From Sagittula stellata E-37 (GTDB lineage Bacteria > Pseudomonadota > Alphaproteobacteria > Rhodobacterales > Rhodobacteraceae), in contig NZ_CP155731.1 of the NCBI RefSeq assembly GCF_039724765.1, positions 119,378 through 183,377 on the forward strand: a stretch of DNA of 64,000 nucleotides, read 5' to 3'. Of this stretch, positions 9,538-19,615 are shown one piece after another. Made by a program: the position numbers and the translations under genes. The notes beneath the pieces were generated by a model that saw only the letters and a program-made list of their open reading frames with translations, made no database searches and was not told the origin of the DNA. How positions within the stretch are numbered: the stretch's first letter is position 1; each line of letters starts with the position of its first letter.

Positions 9538-11271
9538 ATGCGCGATCTGGATCATGTGGCCGAGATCGACCGGGTTCTGCGCGGGCAGGACACCGGGCGC
9601 GACAGCCTTGTCGCCGACAGCTGGCGGCGCTGCGTGGAAAGTTACGGCATGGACCCGACCCGCGCAGAGGCCGCCCATATCGTCACCGACGCCGAACTGC
9701 GCGCCCATCGGGAACAGTCGGAACGGCTGATTGCCACCGCGCGCTCCGGCCTTCAGGCGCTGTTCCGGCAGGTCGCGGGGCAGAACTACGTGCTGTTGCT
9801 GGCGGATGCGAAGGGCGTCTGCGTCGACTTCTTCGGCGATCCCCGGTTCGAGGACGATCTGCGGCAGGCCGGGCTCTACCTTGGCTCCAACTGGACCGAG
9901 GATCTCGCCGGGACCTGCGGTGTCGGCTCCTGCATCGTGACCGGCGAAGCTGTGACGATCCATCAGGGCGACCATTTCGGGCTGGCGCATACGCCGCTGT
10001 CCTGCACCTCCGCGCCGATCTACGACACCTGCGGCAAGCTGACGGCGGTGCTGGACATCTCGCTCTTGCGGTCGCCCTCGCCGAAATCCTCCCAGAACCT
10101 CGCGATGAACCTTGTCCGGGCGTCGGTGCGGCGGGTGGAGATGGCCAACCTCATGGCGATGACGCGGCGCGACTGGGTGCTCAGGGTCTCGGCCTCGCCC
10201 GAGTTCCTCGAGGTCGATCCGGAGGCGGCGGTCGCGCTCGACGGGTCGGGGCGCATCATCGGCATGACGCATGGCGCGCGCGACATCCTCGCCCCCGGCG
10301 GCGGGGCGCTGATCGGGCAGCGGATCGACGCGCTGATCGACCTGTCGGTGGACGACCTGCCCGACCTGATGCGCGGCCGCCCGTCCGAGGACCGGGTTTT
10401 GCGGTTGCGGGACGGGCGCGGGCTGTATGGTCACGCCATCGCCCCGCAGGCCGCGCGCGTGCCCCTGCGCCACCGCGACACCGCCCTGCCCGCCCCACTG
10501 GCGGGGTTCGCCGGGCCGGACCCGGTGCTGGACCCTCTGCTCAGGACCGCCGCGCGGCTGGCGCCGACCCGCGTGCCGCTGCTGCTGACCGGCGAATCGG
10601 GGACCGGGAAGGAGCGGCTCGCACGGGCCATCCACATGAGCGGCCCCGCCCGCGCCTTTCACGCCGTCCGCTGCGCCGGCGCCGCCTTCGACACGCTGGA
10701 GGACGCGGCGCCCGGCACGCTGTTCCTGCGCGGCATCGACGACCTCGACTCGAAGGCGCAGGCCGCGCTTCTGACGCTGATCGAACGGCGCGAGGATCTG
10801 CGGGTGATCGCCTCTGCCCGCATGCCGCTGGCCACCCGCCTGGCCGAGGGCAGCTTTCGCGACGACCTGTATTACCGCCTGTCGGGCGCCCGTCTCGACC
10901 TGCCGCCGCTGCGGCTGCGCCATGACACCGACTGGCTGATCGACCGGCTGATGCGCCCCTTCGCCGCCGACGGGATGCGCCTGTCGCCGCAGGCCCGCGC
11001 CGAACTGCTGGCCCGCGACTGGCCCGGCAACATCCGCGAGTTGCAGCACACGCTGGCCATTGCCGCCGCCGTGACGGAAGGACAGGTGATCGACCTGCCC
11101 GACCTGCCGCAACCTGCCCCCGCCACGACCGAGGACACCTCGGACGAGGATCTGCAATCGCTGCTGGACGCGTGTCACTGGAACATGGCGCGCGCGGCCC
11201 GGCGGCTTGGCGTCAACCGATCCACCATCCTGCGGCGCGTGCGCAAGGCCGGCCTCGCCCCGCCCGGCTGA
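9538..11271 (+). CDS. Fis-family (AcoR-like) transcriptional regulator with degraded AAA+ domain
   Basis: A 577-residue protein built like the acetoin-type sigma-54 activators: an N-terminal helical and GAF-like sensor (about 1-200), a PAS-like middle (about 215-310), an AAA+ region (about 325-500) and a C-terminal Fis helix-turn-helix (MARAARRLGVNRSTILRR). Walker A GESGTGKE is intact at 352-359, but Walker B reads GTLFLRGID, with Arg398 and Gly399 where Asp-Glu are expected, and only about 41 residues separate it from Walker A, so the segment with the GAFTGA loop is missing. RDDLYYRLSG and WPGNIRELQHTL are kept. Start is the ATG after GGGGAGGAC. It likely controls the monooxygenase gene downstream, perhaps through sigma-70. 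Confidence 0.85.
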   Translation: MRDLDHVAEIDRVLRGQDTGRDSLVADSWRRCVESYGMDPTRAEAAHIVTDAELRAHREQSERLIATARSGLQALFRQVAGQNYVLLLADAKGVCVDFFGDPRFEDDLRQAGLYLGSNWTEDLAGTCGVGSCIVTGEAVTIHQGDHFGLAHTPLSCTSAPIYDTCGKLTAVLDISLLRSPSPKSSQNLAMNLVRASVRRVEMANLMAMTRRDWVLRVSASPEFLEVDPEAAVALDGSGRIIGMTHGARDILAPGGGALIGQRIDALIDLSVDDLPDLMRGRPSEDRVLRLRDGRGLYGHAIAPQAARVPLRHRDTALPAPLAGFAGPDPVLDPLLRTAARLAPTRVPLLLTGESGTGKERLARAIHMSGPARAFHAVRCAGAAFDTLEDAAPGTLFLRGIDDLDSKAQAALLTLIERREDLRVIASARMPLATRLAEGSFRDDLYYRLSGARLDLPPLRLRHDTDWLIDRLMRPFAADGMRLSPQARAELLARDWPGNIRELQHTLAIAAAVTEGQVIDLPDLPQPAPATTEDTSDEDLQSLLDACHWNMARAARRLGVNRSTILRRVRKAGLAPPG

Positions 11272-11304
11272 CCCCGCCAGCCTGACGCCGGGACGTTGCA
11301 CGCC

Positions 11305-11318
11305 GTTGCGCGCGCAAC
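11305..11318. promoter_or_regulatory. Palindrome GTTGCGCGCGCAAC, candidate operator
   Basis: A perfect 14-base palindrome 34 bp after the regulator stop and 116 bp before the monooxygenase start, followed at once by another half-site (GCGCAAC, about 11319-11325) and preceded by GTTGCAC (11295-11301). Fis-family regulators bind such dyads near their target promoters, so this is a candidate site for the upstream protein. It could instead be part of a weak terminator. Confidence 0.4.
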
Positions 11319-11434
11319 GCGCAACTTGCCAAATTCCGTGCCGCCCCGCAGCATCCGTCCTTCGGCGTAGCCAGCCCGCCCCGGGCTTTGCCACGCTCGC
11401 CCACATAACAACCAAGACCAAGGAGGAGGACCAC

Positions 11435-13234
11435 ATGCTCGATTCGACATTGGCCAATGAAACCCAGGCCTTTCTGGACGACTTCGGCGATGCGCTGGCA
11501 CAGGGGGACATCGACCGCGCCACGGGGATGTTCCTGGACGACTGCTACTGGCGCGACCTCGTCACCTTCACCTGGAACCTGAAGACGGTCGAGGGCAAGG
11601 ACCAGGTGGCCGACATGCTGAAACACCAACTTGACACCACGAAGCCGCGCGGCTGGAAACTGGCCGACGGCGAGATCCCCACCGAAGAGGACGGCGTCGT
11701 CACCGCGTGGATCAGCTTTGAAACCGATCTGGCGCGCGGCTACGGCATGGTCCGCCTGAAGGAGGGCAAGATCTGGACCCTGCTCACCACCATGGTCGAG
11801 CTGAAAGGATACGAGGAAGCCAAGGGCTTCGCCCGTCCGCTTGGCGCCAAGCACGGCGCAGCCAAGAACCGCCCGACCTGGAAGGAAGAGCGGGAGCACG
11901 AGGCAAAGACGCTCGGCTACACCGAACAGCCCTACTGCCTGATCATCGGCGGCGGACAGGGCGGCATCGCGCTTGGCGCACGGCTGCGGCAACTCGGCGT
12001 GCCCACCATCATCGTCGAACGCAACGACCGCCCCGGCGATTCATGGCGCAAGCGGTACAAGTCGCTCTGCCTGCACGACCCGGTCTGGTACGACCACCTG
12101 CCCTACATCAAGTTCCCCGAGAACTGGCCCGTCTTCGCGCCGAAGGACAAGATCGGCGACTGGCTGGAGATGTACACCAAGGTCATGGAGCTGAACTACT
12201 GGACCAGGACCACCGCCAAATCCGCCACATTCGACGAGGCAAAGGGCGAATGGACCGTGGTCGTCGACCGCGACGGCGAAGAGGTCGTTCTGCGGCCCAA
12301 GCAGCTTGTCATGGCCACCGGCATGTCCGGCAAGAAGCGGATGCCCGACTTCTCCGGCATGGACAGCTTCAAGGGCGTGCAGCAGCATTCGTCCGAACAC
12401 GCGGGGCCCGACCAGTGGACCGGCAAGAAGGTGGTGGTCGTGGGCTCGAACAACTCGGCGCACGACATCTGCGCCGCCCTCTGGGAACACGATGCGGACG
12501 TGACCATGGTGCAGCGGTCCTCCACCCATATCGTGCGCTCCGACACGCTGATGGATATTGGCATGGGCGCGCTTTATTCGGAGCAAGCGGTCGCCAACGG
12601 CGTCACCACCGAGAAGGCCGACCTGATCTTCGCCTCCCTGCCCTACCGCATCCTGCACGAGTTCCAGATCCCCGCCTACGAGCAGATGAAGGAACGCGAC
12701 AAGGACTTCTACGAGGGGCTGGAAAAGGCGGGCTTCTGGCTCGACTGGGGCGATGACGGCTCCGGCCTGTTCATGAAGTACCTGCGGCGCGGCTCCGGCT
12801 ATTACATCGACGTGGGCGCCAGCCAGCTCATCATCGACGGCGAGGTCAAGCTGAAGCGCGGGCAGGTGGTCAGCGTGGACGAAACCGGCGTGAACCTCGA
12901 CGACGGCACGCACCTCGATGCCGACCTGATCGTCTATGCCACCGGCTACAACTCGATGAACGGCTGGGTGGCCGACCTGATGGGACAGGAGACCGCCGAC
13001 AAGCTGGGCAAGTGCTGGGGCCTCGGCTCCGACACCACCAAGGACCCCGGCCCGTGGGAGGGCGAGCAGCGCAACATGTGGAAACCGACGCAGGTCGAAA
13101 ACCTGTGGATGCATGGCGGCAACCTGCACCAGTCGCGGCACTATTCGCAGTACCTCGCGCTGCAACTGAAAGCGCGGATGGAGGGTTTGCCCACTCCGGT
13201 CTACGGCAAGCAGGAGGTGCATCACCTGTCCTGA
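11435..13234 (+). CDS. Flavin-dependent monooxygenase with N-terminal NTF2/SnoaL-like domain
   Basis: A 599-residue two-domain enzyme. Residues about 1-150 look like an NTF2/SnoaL-type cone fold (TQAFLDDFGDALAQGDIDRA, then DDCYWRDLVTFTWNLKT). Residues about 165-599 are a class B flavoprotein monooxygenase: FAD motif CLIIGGGQGGIALGARL, NADPH motif VVVVGSNNSAHDICAAL, and the late FATGY-like motif LIVYATGYNS. The monooxygenase part resembles YUCCA/CzcO-type proteins, which oxygenate small amines, acids or ketones; the substrate is unknown. An AGGAGGAGG ribosome site lies just before the ATG. A longer frame upstream overlaps the regulator gene and is not used. Confidence 0.85.
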   Translation: MLDSTLANETQAFLDDFGDALAQGDIDRATGMFLDDCYWRDLVTFTWNLKTVEGKDQVADMLKHQLDTTKPRGWKLADGEIPTEEDGVVTAWISFETDLARGYGMVRLKEGKIWTLLTTMVELKGYEEAKGFARPLGAKHGAAKNRPTWKEEREHEAKTLGYTEQPYCLIIGGGQGGIALGARLRQLGVPTIIVERNDRPGDSWRKRYKSLCLHDPVWYDHLPYIKFPENWPVFAPKDKIGDWLEMYTKVMELNYWTRTTAKSATFDEAKGEWTVVVDRDGEEVVLRPKQLVMATGMSGKKRMPDFSGMDSFKGVQQHSSEHAGPDQWTGKKVVVVGSNNSAHDICAALWEHDADVTMVQRSSTHIVRSDTLMDIGMGALYSEQAVANGVTTEKADLIFASLPYRILHEFQIPAYEQMKERDKDFYEGLEKAGFWLDWGDDGSGLFMKYLRRGSGYYIDVGASQLIIDGEVKLKRGQVVSVDETGVNLDDGTHLDADLIVYATGYNSMNGWVADLMGQETADKLGKCWGLGSDTTKDPGPWEGEQRNMWKPTQVENLWMHGGNLHQSRHYSQYLALQLKARMEGLPTPVYGKQEVHHLS

Positions 13235-13654
13235 TGCCCGTACCGCGCGGGCGCTGACGCCTGTGCCGACGGGGTTTCGCTGCCTGCGGCAGCGACCCGC
13301 CGGGGGCAAGCCCCCGGCACCCCGTCACATGAGAACCGGCACGGCGGCCTCCGACACCCCGGAGCGCCGCCTGCCCCCTGTCCGGCGGTGCCTTCCCCGG
13401 CCCTTGCCCGCCAACGAAGGACGCGCGCCCCACGCGTGACCGGAAATTCCGCCCCAGCCTCCGGCCCCCTGCCCCGGACCGCCACGGAAACGCCGTTGGC
13501 CTGCGCGCATCTTGCGCCGGGACGTCCTCCGGACGCCCCCTGCCCTGCAACGGCATGACAGACCTGCGGAAATCGCCGCCTCCGGTCCGATGGGGGTTGA
13601 GCGGCGCGCTCACGGGCTTATAACCGCATCGCGCAATCGCAAGGACCAAGCCAC
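13235..13654. other. 420-bp gene-free stretch before ilvD with GC-rich hairpin
   Basis: No credible gene: open frames on both strands are low-complexity Arg/Pro/Gly shadows. A perfect hairpin GCCGGGGGC/GCCCCCGGC with AA loop lies at 13299-13318, with a second small dyad CTGCC/GGCAG just before (13280-13292); together they may end the monooxygenase transcript, though no T-run follows. The last 60 bases should hold the ilvD promoter. I see no leader peptide rich in branched-chain residues. Confidence 0.5.
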
Positions 13655-15487
13655 ATGCCCTATTACAGATCCCGCCGCACCACCCACGGCCGCAACATGG
13701 CCGGCGCCCGCGGTCTCTGGCGCGCGACCGGCATGAAAGACAGCGACTTCGGCAAGCCGATCATCGCCGTCGTCAACTCCTTCACCCAGTTCGTGCCCGG
13801 CCACGTGCACCTGAAGGACCTCGGCCAGATGGTCGCGCGCGAGATCGAATCCGCCGGCGGCGTCGCCAAGGAATTCAACACCATCGCCGTGGACGACGGC
13901 ATCGCCATGGGCCACGACGGGATGCTCTATTCCCTGCCCTCGCGCGAAATCATCGCCGACTCGGTGGAATACATGGTCAACGCCCACTGCGCCGACGCCA
14001 TGGTCTGCATCTCGAACTGCGACAAGATCACCCCCGGGATGCTGATGGCCGCGATGCGCCTCAACATCCCCGTGATCTTCGTCTCCGGCGGCCCGATGGA
14101 GGCCGGCAAGGTCACGATCAACGACCTCGAAAAGGCCGTGGACCTCGTGGATGCCATGGTCGCCGGCGCCGACGACCAGTATTCCGACGCCGAGGTCGAC
14201 GCCTTCGAACAGAACGCCTGCCCGACCTGCGGGTCCTGCTCCGGCATGTTCACGGCGAACTCGATGAACTGCCTCGCCGAGGCGCTTGGCCTCGCGCTGC
14301 CGGGCAACGGGTCGATGCTGGCCACCCACGCCGACCGCAAGGCGCTGTTCCTCGAAGCCGGGCGCAAGATCGTCGACATCACCAAGCGCCACTACGAAGG
14401 CGAGGAGAAGGGCCTCCTCCCGCGTGAGATCGCGACTTTCGAGGCCTTCGAGAACGCCATGTCGCTCGACATCGCCATGGGCGGATCGACCAACACCGTG
14501 CTGCACCTGCTGGCCATCGCGCACGAGGGCGAGGTTGACTTCACCATGTCCGACATGGACCGCCTCAGCCGCAAGGTGCCCTGCCTGTCGAAGGTGGCCC
14601 CGGCCAAGGGCGACGTCCACATGGAGGACGTGCACCGCGCGGGCGGCATCATGGCCATCCTGGGCGAACTGAACCGCGGCGGCCTGATCCACGGCGACGT
14701 GACGACCGTGCACTCCGGCACCATGGCCGAGGCCATCGCCAAGTGGGACATTATGACGGCCAACGACGCCGACGTGGACAAGTTCTTCCGCGCGGCCCCC
14801 GGCGGCGTCCGCACCACGCAGGCCTTCTCGACCGATAACCGCTACAAGGAACTGGACCGCGACCGCACAAACGGCGTGATCCGCAACATGGAAAACGCCT
14901 TTTCGAAGGACGGCGGGCTGGCGGTTCTGTTCGGCAACATCGCCCTCGACGGCTGCATCGTGAAGACGGCGGGCGTCGACGACTCGATCCTGAAGTTCTC
15001 CGGCCCGGCCAAGGTCTTCGAAAGCCAGGACGACGCGGTGAAGGGCATCCTCACCGGCAAGGTGACCGAGGGCGAGGTCGTCGTGATCCGCTACGAAGGA
15101 CCGCGCGGCGGGCCGGGCATGCAGGAAATGCTCTACCCGACCTCCTATCTCAAATCGAAGGGCCTTGGCGCCAAGTGCGCGCTGCTGACCGACGGGCGCT
15201 TCTCGGGCGGGACCTCCGGCCTTTCCATCGGCCACGTCAGCCCCGAGGCGGAAGAAGGCGGCACCATCGGGCTGGTGGAGACCGGCGATCTGATCGAGAT
15301 CGACATCCCCAACCGCACGATCAACCTGGCCGTGGACGACGCCACGCTGGAGGCGCGCCGCACCGCCAAGGGCCCCCTGCCCTGGGGTCCGGCGGAACCG
15401 CGCCCGCGTGCGGTGACGAAGGCGCTGAAAGCCTACGCGATGCTCGCCTCCTCGGCTGCGAAGGGCGCGGTGCGGATCATTCCGTAA
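13655..15487 (+). CDS. ilvD: Dihydroxy-acid dehydratase
   Basis: A 610-residue IlvD/Edd-family enzyme converting 2,3-dihydroxy-3-methylbutanoate (or -valerate) to the 2-oxo acid in isoleucine and valine synthesis. Diagnostic segments are [20 protein letters not shown] at the N-terminus, the iron-sulfur cysteines in [11 protein letters not shown] and [20 protein letters not shown], and the C-terminal signature [23 protein letters not shown]. The length matches the E. coli-type (616-residue, [4Fe-4S]) enzyme. It is a single-gene unit followed by a strong terminator. Its presence beside a plasmid-type replication module is unusual. Confidence 0.97.
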   Translation: MPYYRSRRTTHGRNMAGARGLWRATGMKDSDFGKPIIAVVNSFTQFVPGHVHLKDLGQMVAREIESAGGVAKEFNTIAVDDGIAMGHDGMLYSLPSREIIADSVEYMVNAHCADAMVCISNCDKITPGMLMAAMRLNIPVIFVSGGPMEAGKVTINDLEKAVDLVDAMVAGADDQYSDAEVDAFEQNACPTCGSCSGMFTANSMNCLAEALGLALPGNGSMLATHADRKALFLEAGRKIVDITKRHYEGEEKGLLPREIATFEAFENAMSLDIAMGGSTNTVLHLLAIAHEGEVDFTMSDMDRLSRKVPCLSKVAPAKGDVHMEDVHRAGGIMAILGELNRGGLIHGDVTTVHSGTMAEAIAKWDIMTANDADVDKFFRAAPGGVRTTQAFSTDNRYKELDRDRTNGVIRNMENAFSKDGGLAVLFGNIALDGCIVKTAGVDDSILKFSGPAKVFESQDDAVKGILTGKVTEGEVVVIRYEGPRGGPGMQEMLYPTSYLKSKGLGAKCALLTDGRFSGGTSGLSIGHVSPEAEEGGTIGLVETGDLIEIDIPNRTINLAVDDATLEARRTAKGPLPWGPAEPRPRAVTKALKAYAMLASSAAKGAVRIIP

Positions 15488-15510
15488 CGCCGCCTTCCCG
15501 ATCAGAACGG

Positions 15511-15543
15511 AAAACGCCCGGGCCAGACCAGCCCGGGCGTTTT
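15511..15543. terminator. Rho-independent terminator, usable in both directions
   Basis: Stem AAAACGCCCGGGC / GCCCGGGCGTTTT with a 7-base loop, 24 bases after the ilvD stop and 28 bases before the end of gbcB on the other strand. The A-run on one side and T-run on the other make it a typical bidirectional terminator for these convergent genes. Confidence 0.92.
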
Positions 15544-15570
15544 GCTTTTCCGTGATCGCCCCCCCGGACC

Positions 15571-16635
15571 CTATGCTTCGATGGAGACCTTGCCGATGGG
15601 GTTCGAGCAACAGGCGAGGACATAGCCCTCTTCGATCTCTTCATCGGTGATGCCGCCGTTGTGGACCATGTGCACCTGGCCTTGGGTCTTCTTGACCTTG
15701 CAGGTTCCGCAGACCCCAAAGGTGCAGCCCGACGGGATCGACAGCCCGGCACCGCGCGCCGCGCCCAGAAGAGTCTCCGTCTCGGCGCATTCGACGGTCC
15801 TGCCGGACAGCAGGAACTCGATCTCCGCCTTGGCCTCGTCGTCCAGCGTGACGCCTTCGTCGTACTCGCCGGTCTCGCCCACGGGGGCGGAAAAGCTTTC
15901 CTGATGGTAACGGTCCATGTCGAAGCCGAGACCCTGCAGCGCCTCGCGCACCGCCGTCATGAACGGCTCCGGCCCGCAGCAGAACACTTCGCGGTCAAGG
16001 TAATCCGGCGCGGCAAGGCCCAGCAGAAGCTGGTTGAACGGCCCGCGGAAACCGGTCCAGGGCCGGTACGGGTCTGCGCGGTCCACCACCCAGGCCAGTT
16101 CGATCCCCGGCAGGCGCGAGGCCATCATTTCCATCCGCTGGCGGAAGATGATCTCGGACGGCAGGCGCGCGCAGTTGATGAAGACGATATCCGGTTCGCG
16201 GCCGGCATCGTACATGTAGGTCGTCATCGAGATCATCGGCGTGATGCCGGAACCCGCCGAGATGAACAGGTACTTCTCTGCCGGGTGGTTCATGAACGAG
16301 AACTGACCGCCCGGCCCGATGGCCTTCAGACGCACGCCGGGACGCAGGTGATCCAGCATCCAGCGCGTGCCCAGCGACCCGTCCTGCGCCTTGACGGTGA
16401 TCGTCAGAGAGGTCGGGCGCGAAGGCGACGACGAAATCGTGTAGGTCCGGTGCAGCGGTCCGCCCGGCACCGGCAGCTCCAGCGTGACGAACTGGCCCGG
16501 CTTGTAGCGGAACAGGGCACCCGACGGCGCCTGAAAGGTGAAGGTGACCGTGTTGGGCGCCTCGGGCAGGAAGGACACGCACTCCAGCGGCTCGTCGTCC
16601 GTCCAGAAGGCCAGGGTCGGGGTCATCGCAGTCAT
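15571..16635 (-). CDS. gbcB: Glycine betaine monooxygenase reductase subunit (ferredoxin reductase)
   Basis: A 354-residue electron-transfer protein. The N-terminal two thirds form an FAD/NAD(P)H module (FAD site HRTYTISSSP, nucleotide sites FISAGSGITPM and CCGPEPFM). The C-terminal third is a plant-type [2Fe-2S] ferredoxin with SGCTFGVCGTCKV plus the late cysteine in LACCSNP. It passes electrons from NAD(P)H to the Rieske oxygenase encoded 6 bp upstream. The pair matches the glycine betaine monooxygenase GbcAB, which converts betaine to dimethylglycine and formaldehyde. Alternative: the related proline betaine (stachydrine) demethylase system. Confidence 0.85.
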   Translation of the reverse strand: MTAMTPTLAFWTDDEPLECVSFLPEAPNTVTFTFQAPSGALFRYKPGQFVTLELPVPGGPLHRTYTISSSPSRPTSLTITVKAQDGSLGTRWMLDHLRPGVRLKAIGPGGQFSFMNHPAEKYLFISAGSGITPMISMTTYMYDAGREPDIVFINCARLPSEIIFRQRMEMMASRLPGIELAWVVDRADPYRPWTGFRGPFNQLLLGLAAPDYLDREVFCCGPEPFMTAVREALQGLGFDMDRYHQESFSAPVGETGEYDEGVTLDDEAKAEIEFLLSGRTVECAETETLLGAARGAGLSIPSGCTFGVCGTCKVKKTQGQVHMVHNGGITDEEIEEGYVLACCSNPIGKVSIEA

Positions 16636-16641
16636 TGCGCC

Positions 16642-18022
<1,381 letters not shown>

Positions 18023-18904
18023 ATGACGCGTCACTACGACCTTCCCTCGCTCACCTCGCTGGTCTGTTTCGAGGCAGCCGCCCGGAATCTCAGCTTCAAG
18101 AAAACCGCGGCCGAGCTAAACGTCACCCCCGCCGCCGTCTCGCACCAGATCAAGGCGCTGGAATCCGAGCTTGGCACAGCGCTCTTCCGCCGACAGCACA
18201 GGGGCGTCGACCTGACTGAAAGCGGCGCCTACCTGTTCGTCGCGCTCCAGCGCGGGTTCGAGGGGATCTCCGACGCCATCGCCGCCGTCCGCCCCGCCGA
18301 ATCCACCGAGGATGTGACCATCCAGGCGACCACCGCCGTCAGCGCCTTCTGGTTGACCCCGCAGATCACCGCCTTCTGGCAGGACGAGCCCGACATCGTG
18401 GTCAGCCAGATCGTCAGCGACGGCGCCTCCGCCGCGCGGACCGACCTCTCGATCCACTACGCCGCCCTGCCTGACGACGGCTCGGGCGAGATCCTGTTTC
18501 ACGACGACATCGTGGCGGTCGGTTCCCCCCGTTTCGCCGCGACCCACGGCGCCGCCACGGTGGACGCGCTGCGCGGTGTGCCGCTGATCCACGTCGTGAG
18601 CGAGGAGAACGACTGGACCACCTGGGCCGAATGGTTCGCCCACTTCGGCCATGGCGCGCCCACGGGTCGCCGCATCGCGGTCAACAACCACATGATCGCG
18701 CTCCAGATGGCACGCGACGGCGCGGGCGCGGTGCTGGGCTGGACCGGCCTCATCGGCCCGCTGCTCGACAGTTGGGACCTGACGCTGCTCGTGTCCGAAC
18801 GCATGCCCTCTCCCCACGTCTTCCACCTGCGCACCCATCCGCGCGCCTCGGCGCAGGCCCGGATCTTCCGCGACTGGCTGGTCGCGGCGCAGCGCGCGCC
18901 TTGA
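18023..18904 (+). CDS. LysR-family regulator (GcvA-like), divergent from gbcAB
   Basis: A 293-residue LysR protein of the GcvA subgroup: N-terminal winged helix SLVCFEAAARNLSFKKTAAE followed by LNVTPAAVSHQIKALESELG, then a two-lobed effector domain. It lies head to head with gbcAB 145 bp away, the usual position for an activator of the divergent genes. In pseudomonads betaine catabolism is controlled by the AraC-type GbdR, so a LysR regulator here would be a different arrangement; the assignment rests on position only. Confidence 0.88.
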   Translation: MTRHYDLPSLTSLVCFEAAARNLSFKKTAAELNVTPAAVSHQIKALESELGTALFRRQHRGVDLTESGAYLFVALQRGFEGISDAIAAVRPAESTEDVTIQATTAVSAFWLTPQITAFWQDEPDIVVSQIVSDGASAARTDLSIHYAALPDDGSGEILFHDDIVAVGSPRFAATHGAATVDALRGVPLIHVVSEENDWTTWAEWFAHFGHGAPTGRRIAVNNHMIALQMARDGAGAVLGWTGLIGPLLDSWDLTLLVSERMPSPHVFHLRTHPRASAQARIFRDWLVAAQRAP

Positions 18905-18926
18905 TTTGGCCACCGAAACCGCCTAT

Positions 18927-18946
18927 CTGTCCAGTTAGCTGGACAG
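18927..18946. promoter_or_regulatory. Palindromic operator of the toxin-antitoxin pair
   Basis: CTGTCCAG-TTAG-CTGGACAG: 8-base perfect arms with a 4-base centre, ending 10 bases before the antitoxin ATG and overlapping its AGGAG ribosome site (18945-18949). Phd/YefM-type antitoxins typically bind such a dyad to repress their own operon, so binding here would block both transcription and possibly translation. Confidence 0.65.
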
Positions 18947-18956
18947 GAGACCCGCC

Positions 18957-19208
18957 ATGCTTTCGCTTCAGGACGCCAAGAACCGCTTCAGCGCGGTGGT
19001 GGAGGCCGCGCTTGCCGGTCATCCGCAGGCCGTGTCGCGCCGGGGCAAACCCGCCGTGGTCGTCGTCTCCGCCGAGGAATACGCACGGCTGGTGCACGCG
19101 GCCCAGGCCAGCCGTGGCCGCTTTGCCGATCACCTGATGGCCATGCCCGACCCCGGCGACACCCCCCTGCCCCGCGCAAACGCCGCACCGCGCGACGTCG
19201 AGCTGTGA
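18957..19208 (+). CDS. Type II antitoxin, Phd/YefM family
   Basis: An 83-residue antitoxin. The N-terminal half is the DNA-binding Phd/YefM fold: SLQDAKNRFSAVVEAALAG, then the hallmark SRRGKPAVVVVSAEEYARL; the C-terminal part (from about residue 50, DHLMAMPDPGDTPLPR) would be the disordered toxin-neutralising segment. Its stop overlaps the GTG start of the PIN toxin (GTGA), so the two are co-translated. It likely autorepresses through the dyad just upstream. Confidence 0.9.
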   Translation: MLSLQDAKNRFSAVVEAALAGHPQAVSRRGKPAVVVVSAEEYARLVHAAQASRGRFADHLMAMPDPGDTPLPRANAAPRDVEL

Positions 19209-19615
19209 TCCACATCCTCGACACAAACATCATTTCCGCCGCCCGCCGCGCCGACCGCGCGCCGGACCTCTCGCGCTGGCTGACCGCACAGGACGAGGCC
19301 ACGCTTTTCCTCAGCGTCGTCACCATAGGCGAGATCGAGCGCGGCATCGCCCTTCAGGAACCGAAGAACCCGCCCTTCGCCCGCGACCTGCGGCACTGGA
19401 TGGACGGCATCCTGCGGCTGTTCTCCGACCGGCTTATCGACTTCACCGCCGAGGACGCCCGGCGCTGGGGCCGGCTGTCGGCGCAGCTTGGCCATCCCGG
19501 CGCGGACCTGATGATTGCCGCTCAGGCACTGAACCGCGACGCCACCGTCGTGACCCGCAACACGTCCGACTTCGCCCCGACCGGCGCGCGGCTTCTGGAC
19601 CCGCTAGACGTCTAG
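19205..19615 (+). CDS. PIN-domain ribonuclease toxin (VapC/FitB type)
   Basis: A 136-residue PIN-domain nuclease. Metal-binding acidic residues are visible: Asp6 in ILDTNIIS, the glutamate of VTIGEIERG, and the aspartates of HPGADLMIAAQAL and TRNTSDFAP. VapC/FitB-like toxins cleave RNA (often tRNA or rRNA) when the antitoxin is lost. Start is a GTG overlapping the antitoxin stop. Its last 12 bases are shared, on opposite strands, with the end of the TetR gene. Lying 3 kb from the replication module, it probably helps retain the replicon. Confidence 0.9.
   Translation: MIHILDTNIISAARRADRAPDLSRWLTAQDEATLFLSVVTIGEIERGIALQEPKNPPFARDLRHWMDGILRLFSDRLIDFTAEDARRWGRLSAQLGHPGADLMIAAQALNRDATVVTRNTSDFAPTGARLLDPLDV

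Noticed and set aside
9199..11523. 774-residue open frame on the minus strand across the Fis regulator gene
   Set aside because: Low-complexity Arg/Gly/His-rich antisense shadow of a clear plus-strand gene; no ribosome site or family similarity. High GC makes long antisense frames common here.
13222..13649. Small ORFs between the monooxygenase gene and ilvD
   Set aside because: Arg/Pro/Gly-rich, in several frames at once, no ribosome sites; explained by GC content and hairpins.
18527..18545. GTTTCGCCGCGA in the LysR gene
   Set aside because: Only one parS arm is present; chance match in high-GC coding sequence.
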